Translations under genes and position numbers: made by a program
The notes under the pieces: generated by a model
Seen by the model: only the letters and a program-made list of their open reading frames with translations
What the model was told of the DNA's origin: nothing
The model's database searches: none
DNA from: Microbacterium sp. oral taxon 186 str. F0373
GTDB taxonomy: Bacteria; Actinomycetota; Actinomycetes; Actinomycetales; Microbacteriaceae
Assembly: GCF_000411455.1 (NCBI RefSeq)
Contig: NZ_KE150458.1
Location: forward strand, 756,876-820,875
Direction: 5' to 3'
Length of the DNA: 64,000 nt
Shown here: piece by piece, positions 60,027 to 64,000 of the stretch
Position numbering within the stretch: the first letter of the stretch is position 1
How the letters are laid out: every line of letters begins with the position of its first letter

Positions 60027-60835
60027 AGGTCGAGCCCGAGCGCCTTCTCGCGCTTGGCGCGTCGGCGATCGAAGAGCACCGACAGCCCGGCGGCGGCGAA
60101 GTAGAGCACGGTCAGGATGCCGGCCAGCAGCAGCATGCTGACGATGTCGGCGGCGGGCGTGGCGAGTGCCGCGAACAGTGACGCAACGAGCACGGCCACC
60201 CTCCATCCCTTCAGGATCGCCATACCGCTCATCACACCGGCGAGGTTCAACGCGACCAGGAAGACGGGAAGCACGAAGGAGACGCCGACGACGAGCAGCA
60301 GCTTGAAGACGAAGTCGTAGTAGTACTTCGAGTCGTAGATGTTCGACGCGCCCTGCGGAGTGAAGGACGCCATGAGCTCCACGATGTGGGGCATGATCAG
60401 CCACCCGACGAACACGCCGGCGGCAAAAAGGGGCACGGCGGCGCTCACGAACCCGATGGTGTAGCGGACCTCCTTGCGGGTGAGGCCCGGAACGAGGAAC
60501 GCCCAGATCTGCCAGACCCACACCGGTGCGGAGAAGATGACGCCGACGGCCAGTGCGATGCGCAGCCGCATGTCGAACGGGCCCGTGATGCTCTGGTACA
60601 TCAGAGTGACGACGTCGCCGTCGCCGCGCTGCGCGGCGACGACCCGGATCGGCTCCGTCATCGCCCAGATGATGGCGTCGGTGAAGATCCACGCGATGAT
60701 CATGCCGACGACGAGCGCGATGATGCCGATGATGAAGCGTCGGCGCAGCTCCGTGAAGTGCTCCGCCAGCGACATCCGACGATCGCGACGGGGCGCGTCG
60801 TCCTCGCCGAGACGAGCGGACTCGACCGTGGCCAC
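60023..60835 (-). CDS. tatC: Sec-independent protein translocase TatC
   Basis: 270 aa, six membrane helices. Signature SLAEHFTELRRRF (about residues 21-33) binds twin-arginine signal peptides; the family Glu in the second periplasmic loop region is retained. Follows tatA by 5 nt and overlaps helY by 4 nt: pafB-pafC-tatA-tatC-helY is the same order as in M. tuberculosis. Confidence 0.94.
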   Translation of the reverse strand: MATVESARLGEDDAPRRDRRMSLAEHFTELRRRFIIGIIALVVGMIIAWIFTDAIIWAMTEPIRVVAAQRGDGDVVTLMYQSITGPFDMRLRIALAVGVIFSAPVWVWQIWAFLVPGLTRKEVRYTIGFVSAAVPLFAAGVFVGWLIMPHIVELMASFTPQGASNIYDSKYYYDFVFKLLLVVGVSFVLPVFLVALNLAGVMSGMAILKGWRVAVLVASLFAALATPAADIVSMLLLAGILTVLYFAAAGLSVLFDRRRAKREKALGLDL

Positions 60836-60840
60836 CGACG

Positions 60841-61089
60841 TCAGGGCTTGGTGTCGGGTCCGGGCTCGGCGCTCGAGGCGGCCGTCCCGGCTGCGCTTCC
60901 GGTCACCGGCGGCGCGGGCGGCGTCGCGGCGGCGGCGTCGTCTTCCTTCATCGCCTTCATCTCGCCCTTGAAGACGCGCGCGGACTGACCGACGCTCTTG
61001 GCCAGCGCAGGGAGCTTCGCCGCCCCGAACAGGAGCAGGATGATGACGACAAGGGCCAGCAGGTGCCAGCCGGTCAAGCCTCCGAGCAT
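60841..61089 (-). CDS. tatA: Sec-independent protein translocase TatA
   Basis: 82 aa. One N-terminal membrane helix (about residues 6-22), the hinge FGAAKLPALAKSVGQSARVFKGE and an acidic/Ala-Pro tail, typical of TatA. ATG 61089 has GGAGA about 8-12 nt upstream. tatB is not nearby. Confidence 0.93.
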   Translation of the reverse strand: MLGGLTGWHLLALVVIILLLFGAAKLPALAKSVGQSARVFKGEMKAMKEDDAAAATPPAPPVTGSAAGTAASSAEPGPDTKP

Positions 61090-61148
61090 GAGGGTCTCCT
61101 CGGGTCTGGGGATATCGCCCAGTCTACCTGTCGGTCCCGCCGCCGGGC

Positions 61149-62117
61149 TCAGGCGTACTGGGCGAGCCCCGCCTCGGCCCACGCCGCGGCTGCGTGACGC
61201 GCGGCATCCGGTCCGACGATCTCCAGATCTCCGCCGAGCTTCGCCGCGACACGCTTCAGGCTGCGGGCATCCCCCACGCGCACCCGCGCCGAGCGCACCG
61301 CGGCGCCGGCATCGGCCGGGTCGTCGATCACGACGTAGTCGGCCAGCAGCGGCGCTGCCGATGCCCGGTAGCGGACGACGACTTCGACGTCGCGGGAGGC
61401 GCCTTCGAACAGTGCGGGAACGCTGTCGTCGCCGTGGGTGCTCACGATGTCGGTGAGATGCACGTCGGAGACACGATCGAGATGGAAGGTGCGCATCGCC
61501 TGACGCAGGTGGCACCATCCCTGCAGGTACCACTGACCACCGGCGAGGTGGACCTTGACCGGGTCGACCGTGCGGGTGGTGGGCGCGGCATCCGGGGCTT
61601 GGTAGGTGAAGGCCACGGCGACGCCGTCACGCAGCGCGCGATCGACCGTCAGACGGACGTCGTCGACCTCGCCGGACGCGACGATGACATCGGCCGGCAC
61701 GCCCGAGGCGCCACGCGCGAGCTTGGCGAGCAGCCCCTGGATCACGCCGCTGTCGCCGACCCCGGGTAGCGACGCCGCGACACGGAGTCCGGCGAGGAGG
61801 GCGGCGGCTTCCGGTGCCGTCAGACGCGGGGTGCGCTCGAGACCGACCGTGTTGGTGATGACGATGAGGTCCTGCTGATCGAGAAGATCCCAATCGATGT
61901 CGAACAGATCGTTCGCCATCTGCCAGAAGCCGCCGTCGCCGGGCAGCCCGATGACGGTCAGCTTCTCCACCATGGTCCGCATCTGCTCGACCGTGACGTC
62001 GAATTCCTCTGCCGCCTCGGTGAGCGACACCTCGCCCTTCCCGATCAGGTAGGGCACGAGCTGCAGGATCAGGGCGGCGCGATCGGTGGCGAGAAGAGGT
62101 TTACGCCGCGCGCTCAT
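61149..62117 (-). CDS. pafC: WYL-domain regulator PafC
   Basis: 322 aa: N-terminal winged helix (residues 5-60), WYL domain (TYQAPD...GQWYLQGWCHLRQAMRTFHLDRV in about 185-235) and a WCX extension. With PafB it activates the LexA-independent DNA-damage response in mycobacteria, sensing single-stranded DNA through WYL. ATG 62117 overlaps the pafB stop (ATGA). Confidence 0.9.
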   Translation of the reverse strand: MSARRKPLLATDRAALILQLVPYLIGKGEVSLTEAAEEFDVTVEQMRTMVEKLTVIGLPGDGGFWQMANDLFDIDWDLLDQQDLIVITNTVGLERTPRLTAPEAAALLAGLRVAASLPGVGDSGVIQGLLAKLARGASGVPADVIVASGEVDDVRLTVDRALRDGVAVAFTYQAPDAAPTTRTVDPVKVHLAGGQWYLQGWCHLRQAMRTFHLDRVSDVHLTDIVSTHGDDSVPALFEGASRDVEVVVRYRASAAPLLADYVVIDDPADAGAAVRSARVRVGDARSLKRVAAKLGGDLEIVGPDAARHAAAAWAEAGLAQYA

Positions 62118-63118
62118 GATCGCTCCCCCGCGCCGGTGCCATGCACACGCAGCGTGCGCTCCAAACGCGCGATCACCTGCTCGCGCAGTTCGCCCGGTTC
62201 GACCACGCGCACCTCCGGGCCGTACGAGGCCAGCTCGTCGGCGAAGATGTGGACGTCGACGTAGGGCACGCGGATTCCCTGGTCGGCGGGCGTCGCCCGG
62301 CGCGTGAGTCGCAGAGCGGCCTCGGTGCCCGGGGCGATCTCCAGCAGTGCCTGCTGACGGGCGGCGAGCTCCGCCAATCCGGTCAGCGCACGCTCGCCGG
62401 CGCCCTCGCGCAGGGCGAGATCGAACGTCGTCCGCGTGATCGCGACATCCGACACGATCCGCGACAGCAGGAACGTGCGCACGTCGCCCTGAATCAGATC
62501 GAACCCGTAGACGTGCCACCGCGCCTCGTACTCGATCAGCGCGTAGGGCTGCACGCGACGCACGCGCGCGTTCTCCTCTCCCGCCTTCAGATAGGAGAAC
62601 TCGACGACGCGCCCCTGTTCGATCGCGCGCTGCATCGGCGCGAAGGCGGACTCGCGCAGATTCACGCGCGGCGAGTAGCCGATGATCGGCGCGTCGACGT
62701 CGATGCCCAGCGCCCGGATCTTGCGCAGGCCGCTGCGCGCGTCCGCCGACATGGAGCTCTCGCTCCACACGCCGCCGGCGAGGTTCAGCACGGCCAGCTC
62801 GGCCGGCGTGAACTCGATATCGGCGGGAAGCTCGTATTCTGCGGTGGGAATGCGGTACCGCGCCTCACGGAGGTCGTCGGGGTCGGCGTAGTCGCCGATG
62901 GTCTCCACAGGGATGCCGAGCGAGCGGAGGTTCTCCTTGTCACGCTCGAACATCTTCTCCAGCGCATCCTTCGAAGCGCCCGCAGAGCCCTGCTCGCGGT
63001 AGCCCGCCACCGAGGACAGAATCGTGTCCTTCGTCAGCCCCTGCTCCGTCGCCATGAGTGCGACCACGAGGTTGACGAGGCGCTCCTCGGGCGCGCTGCG
63101 GCTGGTCTCGGTGGGCAC
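62114..63118 (-). CDS. pafB: WYL-domain regulator PafB
   Basis: 334 aa with the same layout: helix-turn-helix (residues 10-70), WYL domain around VEFSYLKAG and RWHVYGFDLIQGDVRTFLLSRI, WCX C-terminus. Partner of PafC; the pair is coupled by a 4-nt overlap. GTG start at 63118. The proteasome ligase gene pafA, which often lies upstream, is not in the window. Confidence 0.9.
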   Translation of the reverse strand: MPTETSRSAPEERLVNLVVALMATEQGLTKDTILSSVAGYREQGSAGASKDALEKMFERDKENLRSLGIPVETIGDYADPDDLREARYRIPTAEYELPADIEFTPAELAVLNLAGGVWSESSMSADARSGLRKIRALGIDVDAPIIGYSPRVNLRESAFAPMQRAIEQGRVVEFSYLKAGEENARVRRVQPYALIEYEARWHVYGFDLIQGDVRTFLLSRIVSDVAITRTTFDLALREGAGERALTGLAELAARQQALLEIAPGTEAALRLTRRATPADQGIRVPYVDVHIFADELASYGPEVRVVEPGELREQVIARLERTLRVHGTGAGERS

Positions 63119-63203
63119 GCATCAATCTTAGGCGTCGCCTGTGGAGCGACGGCGGTGCCGCGCGGCCGTGAGCGGACCGTGGGCGATCAGCACCCCGGTC
63201 GGG

Positions 63204-64000
63204 TCAGGGAGCGGCGGGAGTGTCGACGCCGAGGACGTCGATCACGAAGACGAGCGTCGAGCCTGCCGGGATGGACGAGGTGGCCTTGTCTCCGTATCCG
63301 AGGGACGGCGGGATCACCACGAGGATCTGAGATCCGACGGTCTGCCCCTTCAGAGCCTGTGCGAAGCCCGGGACGACGGCGTCGAGCGTGACCGCGGTGG
63401 AGGCCCCCTTGTCCCATGTCGAGTCGAAGACCTTGCGGTCGGCCCACGTGACGCCGGTGTAGTTGATCCGGATCTGATCGCCGTCGCCGACCGCGGGGCC
63501 GTCGCCCTTCTTGAGAACCTCTACGGCCAGCTCGGACGGCGGCGCGGTGTCGGGGATGATGATCCCCGGTGTGCCGTTCGGAGCCAGCACCACCGAGGGC
63601 ATCCCCCGGCGATCGTTGTACTGGGGCGTGCCGTCCGCAGCGGCGAGGTAGACCTTCTGCAGGTCGATCGCGACGACGATCGAGTCGGCGCCGGTGAGAC
63701 CCCACCCCTGAGCGGCCGGGGCCGACAGCGCGCTGGCCGGGACGGCGCCGAGGATGCGGGAGCCCTCGGTCGCACAGGTCATCAGCTCGGCGAACCCGGC
63801 GTACTGCTCGCGCCACTTCGACAGCGGAGTGACCTGCGTGCCCGACGTCAGGATCTTCTGACCGGTCGACCCGCTCATGATCGTGATGGCGAACTGCACA
63901 TCCTGCATATCGGATGTGACCCGCGGTCCGGAGCCCACGCTCTCGTCGACGGCGACGGTGTGATCGACGTAGACCGGAGCGCTCAAGGTCACGTCCGGGG
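63204..64000 (-). CDS. FKBP-type peptidyl-prolyl isomerase (5'-truncated by window edge)
   Basis: The frame is open to the right edge. The visible part (at least 265 residues) has an N-terminal FKBP-like half without obvious active residues (residues to about 150) and a C-terminal canonical FKBP domain (INYTGVTWADRKVFDSTWDKG, VPGFAQALKGQTVGSQILVVIPPSLGYG). Tandem-FKBP lipoproteins of actinobacteria begin with a signal peptide, which would lie outside the window. Probably an exported foldase. Confidence 0.85.
   Translation of the reverse strand, partial: PDVTLSAPVYVDHTVAVDESVGSGPRVTSDMQDVQFAITIMSGSTGQKILTSGTQVTPLSKWREQYAGFAELMTCATEGSRILGAVPASALSAPAAQGWGLTGADSIVVAIDLQKVYLAAADGTPQYNDRRGMPSVVLAPNGTPGIIIPDTAPPSELAVEVLKKGDGPAVGDGDQIRINYTGVTWADRKVFDSTWDKGASTAVTLDAVVPGFAQALKGQTVGSQILVVIPPSLGYGDKATSSIPAGSTLVFVIDVLGVDTPAAP

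Noticed and set aside
57744..60104. Long plus-strand open frame opposite helY
   Set aside because: Composition is that of an antisense shadow and helY carries all helicase motifs.

Overview
The window is a high-GC, densely packed actinobacterial chromosome segment, most likely from Microbacterium or a close Microbacteriaceae relative. The evidence is the gene order (pyr operon - gmk - rpoZ - metK - priA - fmt - rsmB; pafB-pafC-tatA-tatC-helY), the presence of RbpA, PdtaR and an mIHF domain, and the very frequent word GCGGCATCC/GGATGCCGC. Almost everything is chromosomal housekeeping. The accessory material is one IS110-family insertion, one decayed DUF222/HNH gene and several palindromic intergenic elements.

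Layout. 1-2443: end of an esterase gene and an MBL-fold/Rieske protein. 2465-3839 (minus): wrecked DUF222-HNH gene. 4002-13660: pyrimidine operon pyrR-pyrB-pyrC-(PH-like membrane protein)-carA-carB-pyrF, running into a guanylate kinase fused to an mIHF domain; all junctions overlap by a few bases and a PyrR-binding hairpin covers the pyrR ribosome site. 13880-19795: rpoZ, metK, priA, fmt, rsmB. 19811-21100 (minus): unknown membrane protein. 21221-27977: rpe, hisE, hisG, hisF, hisI, a Trp-associated membrane protein, a HGxxPAAW protein, trpC, trpB, trpA. 27981-29455: IS110-type element with a candidate bridge RNA, lodged between trpA and lgt. 29514-38162: lgt, gltB, gltD, pyk. Then tRNA-Leu(CAA), pdtaR, a hotdog thioesterase and polA (to 42176).

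42262-50227 is a mixed region: DUF885 peptidase, LLM flavin oxidoreductase, two MFS transporters, an SGNH hydrolase, DUF6458, DUF2087 and HdeD-like proteins. 50296-53045 (minus) is an SDR plus S9 peptidase pair. 53197-55438 holds NfeD, SPFH protein and glycerophosphodiesterase, followed by rbpA. 55918-63118 (minus) holds lnt, helY, tatC, tatA, pafC and pafB, and a 5'-truncated FKBP isomerase runs off the right edge. No gene-free stretch exceeds about 260 nt.

The main unusual points are: (i) an IS110 left end whose non-coding RNA region contains short segments matching the element's own right end, left end and the right target flank, as expected for bridge RNA guide loops; (ii) an mIHF-guanylate kinase fusion; (iii) a repeated promoter architecture, TANNNT exactly 6-7 nt upstream of the start codon, implying many leaderless mRNAs; (iv) nested palindromes in intergenic gaps; (v) absence of coaBC and trpE from their common slots.
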